The notes: generated from the letters alone by a model not told the origin. Shown: positions 1-6,223, counted from the first letter of the stretch. The stretch is DNA of 11,962 bases from an uncultured Armatimonadota bacterium (GCA_937875395.1 CALNCU010000310.1:1-11962), one strand, 5' to 3'. Made by a program: numbers and translations.

Positions 1-542
1 CCAGCCATACCATATCCGTCCCCATAGATACAAGCGCCGCCGCCGGTGCCGCAAGCTTTGTTGCAGAAGCGGAAGATAACCTTATTCTAAACGGCAGCGA
101 GGCCCTTGGGCTTGAAGGCCTTGTAAATGCAAAGTGGAGAAACACCGTTCCCATGCTAAACTGGGATGAACCCGGCCAGGCCTTTCAAAATGCAGTGAAC
201 GCCACGGAAAGGCTTATAGGAGAGGGCTTCTACGGGCCGTTTGCAATGGTTATAAGCCCCGCCATGTATGCAAAAATGCAGCGCGTCTACAACAACACCG
301 GCGTGCTGGAGATAAACCAGGTCAGGGAGATTGTTGAGGCGGGCGTCTTTAGAACCCCGGTGCTCCCTGATAACACGGGGATTGTAGTCTCTACGGGCGC
401 AGAAAACTTTGATATCGCCGTGGCGCAAGACCTTATCACGGCCTACCTTGGGCCAAAGGATATGAGCCACCCGTTCCGCGTACTGGAAGCTCTTGTACTT
501 AGAATAAAGCGTCCCCAGGCCATATGTACGTTTGAACCGTAA
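1..542 (+). CDS. Encapsulin shell protein (family 1, linocin/CFP29-like), 5'-truncated
   Basis: The reading frame is open from base 3 to the TAA at 540-542, giving 179 residues. The beginning of the gene lies outside the window; family members are about 265-290 residues, so roughly the last two thirds is seen. Features typical of the HK97-fold shell protein are visible: a segment reading NGSEALGLEGLVN, then TGVLEINQVREIV, then TPVLP, then a VSTGAENFDIAVAQDL stretch, and the characteristic C-terminus HPFRVLEALVLRIKRP followed by AICTFEP. By family knowledge such proteins self-assemble into nanocompartments that hold a cargo enzyme, often a ferritin-like protein or peroxidase concerned with iron or oxidative stress. 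The cargo gene usually lies directly upstream, so here it would be outside the window. A phosphoribosyltransferase gene follows after 39 bases on the same strand. The family call is confident; cargo and role cannot be read from this window. Confidence 0.93.
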   Translation, partial: SHTISVPIDTSAAAGAASFVAEAEDNLILNGSEALGLEGLVNAKWRNTVPMLNWDEPGQAFQNAVNATERLIGEGFYGPFAMVISPAMYAKMQRVYNNTGVLEINQVREIVEAGVFRTPVLPDNTGIVVSTGAENFDIAVAQDLITAYLGPKDMSHPFRVLEALVLRIKRPQAICTFEP

Positions 543-581
543 CCGGATTACATCCCATATAGAAAAGGGGAGAATAACAAA

Positions 582-1253
582 ATGCACGCCGAGCTGTTTA
601 GGAACAGGGCCGATGCCGGGGAAAGACTTGCCGCCCGCCTTACAGATTATAAGGAGAGGGATACTCTGGTACTTGCCGTTCCGCGGGGAGGGGTTCCGGT
701 GGGATTCAAGGTGGCGGAGAGCCTGGGCGCAGATTTTGATGTTATAATCCCAAGAAAGCTCCCCATCCCCTGGAACCCGGAGGCCGGCTTTGGCGCCGTT
801 ACTGCAGACGGCACGCTGGTACTAAACGATAGAATGGTAGAAGAACTGGGCCTTAATGCAGATGAAATAAAAGCCGTGGCGGATGAAGTGCATCAGGAAG
901 TGCTGCGGCGGACCAGGGCATACAGGGGAACCCGTCCTGAGCCGCGCATCTCCGGGAGGCCCGTGATTATAGTGGATGATGGGCTTGCATCCGGCTACAC
1001 CATGCTTGCAGCTGTAGAATCTTTAAGAAAGCACCAACCATCAGAAGTGGTGGTTGCCGTCCCCGTGGCATCAAGGGGCGCATCAAGGCTTATTGCCCCC
1101 AAGGTGGATAACATGGTGGCCCTGATAGTAAGCGAGAGAATCCCCTTTGCCGTGGCATCATACTACGGCGAATGGAGGGACCTTACGGATGATGAGGTAG
1201 TTGCCTGCCTGCAGGAAGCCCATAAAGAATTGGACGGCAGCGATGCGGCCTGA
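582..1253 (+). CDS. Phosphoribosyltransferase domain protein (COG1926-like)
   Basis: This 223-residue protein has the type I phosphoribosyltransferase signature. The PRPP-binding loop VIIVDDGLASGYT lies at residues 128-140, with two acidic residues (D132, D133) followed by small residues. An N-terminal PRGGVPVG (34-41) and a PRKLPIPWNPEAGFGAV stretch near 57-73 are typical of the COG1926 'predicted phosphoribosyltransferase' group. Members are cytosolic and resemble nucleobase salvage enzymes, but their substrate is not established, so none is assigned. The start is supported by GGGGAG at 567-572, nine bases before the ATG. The gene follows the encapsulin by 39 bases with no terminator visible between them, so co-transcription is likely. 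The C-terminus (KELDGSDAA) does not resemble known encapsulin cargo-loading peptides, so packaging into the shell is not supported. The stop lies two bases before the A-run of the convergent YHS gene's terminator. Confidence 0.9.
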   Translation: MHAELFRNRADAGERLAARLTDYKERDTLVLAVPRGGVPVGFKVAESLGADFDVIIPRKLPIPWNPEAGFGAVTADGTLVLNDRMVEELGLNADEIKAVADEVHQEVLRRTRAYRGTRPEPRISGRPVIIVDDGLASGYTMLAAVESLRKHQPSEVVVAVPVASRGASRLIAPKVDNMVALIVSERIPFAVASYYGEWRDLTDDEVVACLQEAHKELDGSDAA

Positions 1254-1254
1254 T

Positions 1255-1296
1255 AAAAATACCGGAGCGCAAGCCTTAATCTGCACTGTGCTCCGG
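1255..1296 (-). terminator. Rho-independent terminator of the YHS gene
   Basis: A 10-pair stem, CCGGAGCGCA (1262-1271) with TGTGCTCCGG (1287-1296, one G-T wobble), encloses a 15-base loop. Read on the minus strand, the hairpin is followed by a T run (A run at 1255-1259 on plus). It begins seven bases beyond the stop of the minus-strand YHS gene. The plus side has no comparable T run, so stopping of the encapsulin-phosphoribosyltransferase transcript here is less certain. Confidence 0.75.
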
Positions 1297-1303
1297 CGTA
1301 TCT

Positions 1304-1501
1304 TTAAGAGATTTTCTCTACGTAATCCGGAATCTTCTCTCCAAACTCCGCCTCGCGCCCGGCAACATACTTTGCAGGGTTTTCCCTAAACTTTTGCGCG
1401 CACCCCAGCGAACCAAAGAAAAATGTATACCCGTTATAATCTTCCCTTTGCGGGTATTCAAAATGATCAAGATCCGTACCGCAGACCGGGTCTACTATCA
1501 T
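1304..1501 (-). CDS. Small YHS-domain protein
   Basis: A 65-residue protein starting MIVDPVCGTD with the YHS-domain pattern: DPVCG at the N-terminus, an aromatic YNGYTFFFGS segment, then GCAQKFRENPAKYV. YHS domains occur in copper and heavy-metal ATPases, metal-handling proteins and stand-alone small proteins, where the cysteines are thought to bind metal. Here C7 and the cysteine of LGC are kept, but the usual cysteine in the 'YFC' position is replaced (FFFGS), so a full metal site is doubtful. The frame extends 12 codons upstream to an ATG at 1537. The start at 1501 is chosen because GGAGGTG sits six bases before it and the protein then begins at the domain edge. It converges on the encapsulin-phosphoribosyltransferase pair and has its own terminator. 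The domain call is good; the function is not known. Confidence 0.82.
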   Translation of the reverse strand: MIVDPVCGTDLDHFEYPQREDYNGYTFFFGSLGCAQKFRENPAKYVAGREAEFGEKIPDYVEKIS

Positions 1502-1507
1502 CTCTCT

Positions 1508-1514
1508 CACCTCC
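1508..1514 (-). promoter_or_regulatory. Shine-Dalgarno site fixing the YHS start
   Basis: GGAGGTG on the minus strand, six bases before the ATG at 1501. It lies inside the longer reading frame that begins at 1537 and therefore argues for the shorter 65-residue product. Confidence 0.75.
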
Positions 1515-1583
1515 ATCGGTTTTGCGAAGTAAGACATTCTTTACCGTAAGCCGCGCACATTAAACTTAGAGAAGCCTCCGCCG

Positions 1584-1718
1584 TTAGAATATTGTCAGCG
1601 CTTCCACTATAATCTGCGGAGCTGTGTAATTGGGCATTTTGTAGAAGAGTTTCAGCTTGGTGGCGCTATCCAGCCGGCGGATGCAGCCCGTATGCCAGGT
1701 CTTTAAGCCGCTTTTCAA
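1584..1718 (-). CDS. Candidate 44-residue small protein with TTG start (uncertain)
   Basis: This lies in the 273-base gap between the histidine kinase stop and the YHS gene, which otherwise shows nothing clear. On the minus strand, AGGAGG (1729-1734) stands ten bases before a TTG at 1718 that opens 44 codons, ending in TAA at 1584-1586. The product would be basic and partly hydrophobic (LKSGLKTWHTGCIRRLDSAT near the start, PQIIVEALTIF at the end). I recognise no family. A TTG start and short length make chance a serious alternative. A different frame over the same bases (KESVEKRLKDLAYGLHPPAG, then a stop) also looks protein-like but lacks a start, so the stretch could instead be a decayed gene. 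The gap lies behind the kinase gene, with no obvious terminator. Confidence 0.25.
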   Translation of the reverse strand: MKSGLKTWHTGCIRRLDSATKLKLFYKMPNYTAPQIIVEALTIF

Positions 1719-1810
1719 CTGATTCTTTCCTCCTGAGTGGCGTATGCTAATAAAGAGTGTATACGGAAGAGATTACAACTTTCTTGCACGCCGGTTGTAT
1801 GCAGGTTAAT

Positions 1811-3568
1811 TTACAGGGGGAGGGTGAAGGTGAAGGTGCTGCCGGAGGCGCCGGATTTTACGGATACATTTCCGCCGTGGGATTCTACCAGGTGCTTTAC
1901 AATGGAGAGTCCCAGCCCCGTTCCGCCGGACTCCCGGGAGCGGGCCTTGTCTACCCTGTAAAACCGTTCAAATATGCGCGAGATATCCTCATGCGGAATC
2001 CCTATTCCGGTGTCCGTAACCTGCACGCAGGCCAGCTTGTTCTCTTTCTTGGCGGAGATATATACGCTGCCGCCGGAAGGAGTGTATTTTACGGCGTTAT
2101 CCACAAGGTTTACAAGTATCTGCCGCACAGCATCCATATCTGCGCTCACGGTTATGCCGGAATCCACCCGGCTTTCAAGGCGCACGCCCTTTTTATTTGC
2201 GGCAGGCATAAACTCTAATGCTGCGTCGTCTGCAATTTGGGCTATGCTGAATTCTTCCCTCCTAATCTCCATCTGCCCAGATTCTATCTTTGCAAGGTCC
2301 AGAAGATCCTCTGATATGGCGGTTAGCCGGTCGACTTCTAAAACTATCTTCTCTGAATATTCCTGCGATATCTTTGGATTGCTTCTTCCGCGCAGGGCAA
2401 TTGTCTCTGCCATTGCCCGCACAGAGGCAAGGGGCGTGCGGAGTTCATGGCTTACGTTTGCCACAAAATCACGCCGGACGGAATCCATGTGGCGGGCGGC
2501 GGTAAGATCGTGCATAACAATAAGGGCGCCCCACGGGCCGTCTTTCTCCAGCGGCGCCACATAGACGTTAAGGCATGTCTGCCGGGAATCTGCAAGCCGT
2601 ATCTCAAGAGTTGACGGCTGCCCTGTCTTAAGCACACGGTTTGCAAGCTCTGAAAGATCGTGATTAAGTGTGCTCTCTATTACTGTTTTGCTGTCTGCCT
2701 CATTTGGATGAGTGCCAAGTATCCGGGCGGCGGCGGGGTTTATCATCTGCACCTTTGCCTGCGAATCTACAACAATAAGTCCGTCATCGGTTTTGGCAAG
2801 TATGGTCTCAAGCTTTAACTTCTCTTCCTTAAACTGGTTCATCATGCTTTTAAGCTCAAAGGCCATGTTGTTTAAGGCTCTGGCAAGATCGTCTATCTCA
2901 TCCCCCGGCTTATCCTTTACCTTAAGCCTGTGCCAGAGATCTCCTTCTGCATATTTTCCGGCTATTTTGCTCATCTGGGAGATGGGGCCTGCAATATTTG
3001 CGGAGATTTTTATGCCTATGATTGCGGCAAGAACAAAGACGGCAAGGGCGGAGAGAAAGAATACCTGGTGGATGCGGCCCACCTCATGGTCTATGCGGGA
3101 GAGGCTTTGGGAGAGCCGCGCCACGCCGGTGGGATGCTCCCTGTCTCCAAAACTTGTTGCAACGTAAAGCTGGCGCGCGCCCAGAGTGTGGCTGTAGCGG
3201 ATTGACCAGCCGGAACCCTTTGAGACTGCCTGAATAAACTCTGGACGGCGGTTATGGCGGTCCATGCCGGCAGCACTGTGCTCGCTCTCCCCCAGAACAG
3301 ATCCGTCCCGCGCTATAAGGGTTACCCGGCAGCCCAGGTCATGCCCCATTTCGCGGGCAAGGGCATCCACGGCGGCGGGGCCTTTTGGGAGAGTCTTTTC
3401 AGTTACGTTGCCCACAAACCGGCTTTCACTTAAAAGCTCTGACCGGAGGGATGAGACGTAGCTCTCTTCCGTCCACCGGGAGAGGTACAGCCCAAGCACG
3501 GAGACCGCCGCAAAGACAGTGAACAGATATGCAAATGTAAGTTTCCAGCGTATGCTGCGAAAGGGCAT
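1811..3568 (-). CDS. PhoR-like membrane sensor histidine kinase
   Basis: A 585-residue inner-membrane two-component kinase. In order: transmembrane segment about 10-29; periplasmic sensor region about 30-167; second transmembrane segment 168-190; HAMP linker about 191-243; a PAS domain about 248-350 (DDGLIVVDSQAKVQMINPAAA); HisKA with the phospho-accepting H374 in FVANVSHELRTPL; and an ATPase domain with N-box N491 (NLVDNAVKYTP), DTGIG at 519-523 and GTGLG at 549-553. All catalytic motifs are intact. The layout TM-sensor-TM-HAMP-PAS-HisKA-HATPase is that of PhoR relatives. The frame runs 39 codons further upstream into the regulator gene. The ATG at 3568 is chosen because it lies 16 bases after the regulator's stop and gives a normal signal-anchor start (MPFRSIRWKLTFAYLF); the Shine-Dalgarno there is weak. 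It should phosphorylate the preceding regulator. No pst or phoU genes are visible, so phosphate as the signal is unproven. Confidence 0.93.
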   Translation of the reverse strand: MPFRSIRWKLTFAYLFTVFAAVSVLGLYLSRWTEESYVSSLRSELLSESRFVGNVTEKTLPKGPAAVDALAREMGHDLGCRVTLIARDGSVLGESEHSAAGMDRHNRRPEFIQAVSKGSGWSIRYSHTLGARQLYVATSFGDREHPTGVARLSQSLSRIDHEVGRIHQVFFLSALAVFVLAAIIGIKISANIAGPISQMSKIAGKYAEGDLWHRLKVKDKPGDEIDDLARALNNMAFELKSMMNQFKEEKLKLETILAKTDDGLIVVDSQAKVQMINPAAARILGTHPNEADSKTVIESTLNHDLSELANRVLKTGQPSTLEIRLADSRQTCLNVYVAPLEKDGPWGALIVMHDLTAARHMDSVRRDFVANVSHELRTPLASVRAMAETIALRGRSNPKISQEYSEKIVLEVDRLTAISEDLLDLAKIESGQMEIRREEFSIAQIADDAALEFMPAANKKGVRLESRVDSGITVSADMDAVRQILVNLVDNAVKYTPSGGSVYISAKKENKLACVQVTDTGIGIPHEDISRIFERFYRVDKARSRESGGTGLGLSIVKHLVESHGGNVSVKSGASGSTFTFTLPL

Positions 3569-3584
3569 GGCGCATATTCCCGGT

Positions 3585-4262
3585 TTATTCTGCAAACTTG
3601 TAACCCACGCCGCGTACGGTGAGGATGCGGGCAGGTTTTGAAGGGTTTTCCTCCACCTTTTCGCGGAGGCGGCGGATATGCACATCTACGGTGCCGGCGT
3701 CTATATATTCGTTCTCGCCCCAAACCCTGTCCAGAAGGAGAGAGCGTTCCATTACGCGCCCGCGGTTTGCCATTAGAATGTGCAGAAGCTCAAACTCTTT
3801 TGGCCGCAGACCGGCTTCTATCCCATGCACCCGCACCGTATGCCGGGCGGTATCAAGCTCAAGCCCGTGCCCCTGCAATACATCCGCCGGGCGAACGGAG
3901 CACCTTGATCTGCGAAGGGCGGCCCGCACCCTGGCAATAAGCTCCATCATGCCGAAGGGTTTTGTAACGTAATCATCCGCCCCAACTTCAAGGCCCACAA
4001 CCTTATCCACCTCTCTGGATTTGGCCGTGAGCATGATAACCGGCACATCAGATTCCCTGCGGATAAGTTTGCAGACCTCAAGGCCGTCTATTCCGGGGAG
4101 CATAATATCAAGCAGTACAGCATCCGGCTTCTCCCGCCTTAAAAGGTCTATGGCAGAGGCGCCGTCGCCGGCTATGTCTGCCTTGTATCCTTCTTCCCGC
4201 AGGTTGAATGCAACAGTTTCTGCAAGGAGGGTTTCATCTTCAACTATTAAGATTCTAGCCAT
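3585..4262 (-). CDS. PhoB/OmpR-family response regulator
   Basis: A 225-residue cytosolic transcription factor. The receiver domain (about 1-118) has the acidic pocket E8/D9, phospho-acceptor D52 (LLDIMLPG), T79 and K101 (VTKPFG), all as expected for an active receiver. The winged-helix DNA-binding domain (about 128-225) ends in the family pattern DVHIRRLREKVEENPSKP followed by ILTVRGVGYKFAE. It is the first gene of a two-gene unit with the downstream sensor kinase, which starts 16 bases after its stop. No Shine-Dalgarno is visible before the ATG. Instead a TATAAT box lies only five bases upstream, so the transcript probably begins at or next to the start codon (see promoter entry). Sequence style is PhoB-like, but the regulon cannot be told from here. 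Confidence 0.95.
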   Translation of the reverse strand: MARILIVEDETLLAETVAFNLREEGYKADIAGDGASAIDLLRREKPDAVLLDIMLPGIDGLEVCKLIRRESDVPVIMLTAKSREVDKVVGLEVGADDYVTKPFGMMELIARVRAALRRSRCSVRPADVLQGHGLELDTARHTVRVHGIEAGLRPKEFELLHILMANRGRVMERSLLLDRVWGENEYIDAGTVDVHIRRLREKVEENPSKPARILTVRGVGYKFAE

Positions 4263-4267
4263 ACTGC

Positions 4268-4296
4268 ATTATATCATTTCATGCAGCAACCGTCAC
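4268..4296 (-). promoter_or_regulatory. Sigma70-type promoter of the two-component unit
   Basis: On the minus strand, GTGACG (4291-4296, four of six consensus bases), a 17-base spacer, then a perfect TATAAT (4268-4273). The expected transcription start, about seven bases on, falls at 4261-4262, which is the A or T of the regulator's ATG. A leaderless mRNA follows if this promoter is used. Confidence 0.65.
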
Positions 4297-4310
4297 TTGC
4301 GGCAGTAAAA

Positions 4311-4341
4311 CCCTCGGAGACGCCGCTGCTGAAGCGAGGGG
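4311..4341. repeat. Deletion derivative of the hairpin repeat
   Basis: The sequence begins CCCTCG, continues with GAGACGCCGCTGCTGAAG and ends CGAGGG, so its ends are a 6-base inverted repeat. It matches the start (CCCTCGAGATGAT) and the right arm (GGCGTCGCTGCCGAAGC then GAAGGG) of the copy at 11832-11881, lacking the middle. It is read as a shortened relative of the full repeat next to it. Confidence 0.55.
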
Positions 4342-4348
4342 TATAACT

Positions 4349-4409
4349 CCCCGGGATGATGCTTCGGTCGCAGAGCCGGAGGCGCCGCTGCCGAAGCCTT
4401 TGTAGATAA
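4349..4409. repeat. Hairpin repeat, full single copy
   Basis: Core 4349-4397 begins CCCCGGGATGATGCTTCGG and ends CGCTGCCGAAGC. The arms CTTCGG and CCGAAG pair on the outside, GCAG can pair with CTGC, and an inner stem GCC-GGA-GGC forms in the middle. It closely matches three copies after mutS near 11770-11950. The following bases TGTAGATAA (to 4409) recur after the last of those copies, so they may belong to the element. It lies between the two-component promoter and the terminator of the trxA-ugpC unit. Confidence 0.85.
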
Positions 4410-4435
4410 TTGAGCATCCCGCCCGCCGTTTATAC

Positions 4436-4474
4436 AAAAAAAGCCCCCGCCGATATAGACCGGCAGGGGCTTTT
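4436..4474 (-). terminator. Terminator of the trxA-ugpC unit
   Basis: Stem AAAAGCCCC (4439-4447) with GGGGCTTTT (4466-4474), extended by GCCG (4449-4452) with CGGC (4461-4464), loop of eight bases. On the minus strand the stem is followed by seven T (A run 4436-4442), 15 bases past the ATPase gene's stop. The plus strand also ends in TTTT, so it could work in both directions, but no plus-strand gene reads into it. Confidence 0.9.
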
Positions 4475-4488
4475 GCCTGTTTGGTTAA

Positions 4489-5598
4489 TTAGTAGATTGC
4501 CTTTTCAGACTCTCTATCAAAGAGGTGGGTCTTATCCATATCCAGAGCAAGGGTTACTTCTTGCTCTTCATTTGACTGAGTGGAGGCATCTATTGTTGCG
4601 GTTATGCTGTGCTGGCCGGCAGTAAGGTACATGGTAACAACCGCACCCATAGGCTCAATAACATCAACCATAGCCTTTATGGTATTCTCATCCGTAGGCT
4701 CTACAATTGAGTTAAGGGAGCAATCAAAAATATCCTCCGGGCGTATGCCAAAGACTACCGGTTTTCCAACATAGGCATCAAACCCGTCAGCGTTTTTGTT
4801 TGCCGGAATCATAACCTTAAACGCTCCGGTATCAACAATATACCGGCCGTCCTGCTTTAAGAGAGTGGCATCTATAAAGTTCATGGACGGGGTGCCAATG
4901 AATCCGGCTACAAACATGTTGGACGGCTTGTTGTAAACGTTCAGCGGAGTATCCACCTGCTGGAGGATACCGTCCTTCATAACTGCAATGCGGTCGCCCA
5001 TGGTCATGGCCTCTACCTGATCGTGGGTGACGTAGATTGTGGTGATGCCAAGCCTTCTGTGCATCTTTATAAGCTCTGCACGGGTCTGTACGCGGAGCTT
5101 TGCATCCAGGTTGGAGAGCGGCTCGTCCATAAGGAAGACTTTGGGTTCGCGGACAATTGCCCGCCCAAGTGCAACCCTCTGCCTCTGTCCGCCGGAGAGC
5201 TGTTTGGGTTTCCTTTCCAGAAGGGCGGAGAGCCCCAGGAACTTGGATGCTTCCTCAACCCGCTGCTTAATCTCCTGCTTTGGAAGCTTGCGCAGCTTAA
5301 GTCCAAAAGCCATGTTATCAAAGACTGTCATATGAGGATACAACGCATAGTTCTGGAATACCATGGCAATGTTCCTGTCTTTAGGGGAAATATCGTTTAC
5401 TACGCGGTCGCCTATAAGGATTTCTCCAGATGTTATTTCTTCCAGCCCGGCAACCATGCGGAGCGCCGTGGTCTTTCCGCAACCGGACGGCCCTACCAGT
5501 GCCAGAAACTCCTTATCCCTGACTTCCAGGTTTACGTTGTTGACCGCTAAAACGTTTTTAAATGTCTTTGTTAAATTCTTCATCAAGACTCTTGCCAT
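4489..5598 (-). CDS. ugpC: Sugar ABC importer ATP-binding protein (MalK/UgpC/MsmK type)
   Basis: A 369-residue cytosolic ATPase of the carbohydrate-uptake-1 group, which energises import of di- and oligosaccharides or glycerol-3-phosphate. Walker A GPSGCGKT is at 36-43, Q-loop Q82 in MVFQNYALYPHMTV, signature LSGGQ at 134-138, Walker B VFLMDEP with E159, and switch H192 (YVTHDQVEAMTMGDR). The C-terminal part from about 240 is the regulatory OB-fold (TOBE) region with FGIRPEDIF. Length is normal. AGGAGGAA at 5608-5615 lies nine bases before the ATG. The gene follows trxA by 54 bases on the same strand with only a weak hairpin (5647-5662) and no T run between, so they are probably co-transcribed. 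No permease or binding-protein gene is in the window, which suggests a shared ATPase serving transporters elsewhere, as known for MsiK of Streptomyces. The symbol names the family, not a proven substrate; msmK or malK are equal alternatives. Confidence 0.93.
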   Translation of the reverse strand: MARVLMKNLTKTFKNVLAVNNVNLEVRDKEFLALVGPSGCGKTTALRMVAGLEEITSGEILIGDRVVNDISPKDRNIAMVFQNYALYPHMTVFDNMAFGLKLRKLPKQEIKQRVEEASKFLGLSALLERKPKQLSGGQRQRVALGRAIVREPKVFLMDEPLSNLDAKLRVQTRAELIKMHRRLGITTIYVTHDQVEAMTMGDRIAVMKDGILQQVDTPLNVYNKPSNMFVAGFIGTPSMNFIDATLLKQDGRYIVDTGAFKVMIPANKNADGFDAYVGKPVVFGIRPEDIFDCSLNSIVEPTDENTIKAMVDVIEPMGAVVTMYLTAGQHSITATIDASTQSNEEQEVTLALDMDKTHLFDRESEKAIY

Positions 5599-5652
5599 GT
5601 TGCGCAGTTCCTCCTAATGCCTTTCCAGCATGTTTCAAAGTTGTTTCCTGAT

Positions 5653-5979
5653 TTATTTCAGGTGGGGAAGTATTTTTTCTATGATTTTCTGTTTGGGCAT
5701 GGCGCCTACTATCTGCTCTGCCATCTGCCCGTTTTTGAACAGGACAAGTGTGGGGATACTCATTACGGAGTATTTTGCTGCTATAGTTGGGTCTTTGTCT
5801 ATGTTTAGCTTGCGCACCTGCAGTTTTCCGGCATACTCGCCGGCAATATCATCTATAAAAGGAGCTATCATTCTGCAGGGGCCGCACCATTCGGCCCAAA
5901 AATCCACAAGTACCGGTGTTTCGGATTCTAATACATCACTTTCAAAGGTGTTGGCTGTTACTTCCGCTGCGGTACTCAT
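5653..5979 (-). CDS. trxA: Thioredoxin
   Basis: A 108-residue cytosolic dithiol-disulfide oxidoreductase of standard thioredoxin length. It has the active site WCGPC at 31-35, the buried aspartate D26 in VDFWAEW, the cis-proline P76 in SIPTLVLF, and the GAMPK turn before the last helix. It would keep protein thiols reduced using electrons from a thioredoxin reductase not seen here. The frame extends 11 codons upstream to an ATG at 6012. The start at 5979 is chosen because AGGAGG lies nine bases before it and the extension (KKRRRQG) is simply the translated ribosome site. It leads a two-gene unit with the sugar-importer ATPase and has a near-consensus promoter, which points to strong constitutive expression. 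Confidence 0.97.
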   Translation of the reverse strand: MSTAAEVTANTFESDVLESETPVLVDFWAEWCGPCRMIAPFIDDIAGEYAGKLQVRKLNIDKDPTIAAKYSVMSIPTLVLFKNGQMAEQIVGAMPKQKIIEKILPHLK

Positions 5980-5988
5980 CCCCTGTCT

Positions 5989-5994
5989 CCTCCT
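5989..5994 (-). promoter_or_regulatory. Shine-Dalgarno site fixing the trxA start
   Basis: AGGAGG on the minus strand, nine bases before the ATG at 5979. It falls inside the longer frame that opens at 6012, so the upstream ATG is unlikely to be the start. Confidence 0.8.
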
Positions 5995-6046
5995 CTTTTT
6001 TGCGATATGCATGCCTTGCGAGCACGCTGGTAACGCAAATCACCTT

Positions 6047-6075
6047 ATTGTAGTACGCGCGCAAATCGTTGTCAA
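6047..6075 (-). promoter_or_regulatory. Strong sigma70-type promoter of trxA-ugpC
   Basis: On the minus strand TTGACA (6070-6075), a 17-base spacer, and TACAAT (6047-6052). The predicted start is near 6040, giving a leader of about 60 bases before trxA. Confidence 0.85.
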
Positions 6076-6100
6076 GATAATCGCAAGCATAGGGTGCGTT

Positions 6101-6126
6101 TTCTTAAGTTTGGCAAATTCTTAAGA
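6101..6126. repeat. Paired TTCTTAAG boxes in the divergent intergenic region
   Basis: TTCTTAAG occurs at 6101-6108 and again at 6119-6126, 18 bases apart, each with the palindrome CTTAAG. They lie between the trxA promoter and the sugar-kinase promoter, upstream of the trxA -35 box. The spacing is near two helical turns, which would suit a dimeric regulator, but no regulator is known for them. The rest of the 294-base gap (5980-6273) holds the two promoters and nothing else I can name. Confidence 0.35.
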
Positions 6127-6192
6127 GGGGGAATTCCTTGCAAACCGGTAATTTCTACTTTTCAAAAACTGCAAATGGAGGAAATTATCAGT

Positions 6193-6223
6193 CTGGCGTC
6201 AAAACTTCACTTGTACTTATAAT
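6193..6223 (+). promoter_or_regulatory. Probable promoter of the FGGY kinase gene
   Basis: A perfect TATAAT at 6218-6223, with only a poor -35 candidate (CTGGCG at 6193-6198, 19-base spacer). The expected start near 6230 lies 44 bases before the kinase ATG. The weak -35 fits a promoter that needs an activator, but that is inference. Confidence 0.5.

Noticed and set aside
156..587. 143-codon minus-strand frame across the encapsulin gene
   Set aside because: It is a shadow of the encapsulin coding frame, shows no recognisable family and would overlap a clear gene entirely.
1220..1253. Encapsulin cargo-loading peptide at the phosphoribosyltransferase C-terminus
   Set aside because: The ending KELDGSDAA lacks the hydrophobic Gly-Ser-Leu type motif seen in known loading peptides.
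1757..2564. Plus-strand frames of 153 and 196 codons across the histidine kinase
   Set aside because: They run antisense through the conserved kinase catalytic region and carry no domain motifs.
1811..4262. Assignment of the two-component pair as the true phosphate regulators phoB-phoR
   Set aside because: The domain layout fits, but no pst, phoU or Pho-box is visible, and many paralogous pairs share this architecture.
5647..5662. Hairpin CCTGA/TCAGG between trxA and ugpC as a terminator
   Set aside because: It has only five pairs, overlaps the trxA stop and is not followed by a T run on the minus strand.
6128..6146. Possible sigma54 promoter (GG, ten bases, TTGCA) before the FGGY kinase
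   Set aside because: Only the -12 half (TTGCA) fits; the -24 half is GGGGAA rather than GGCAC, and a perfect TATAAT lies closer to the gene.
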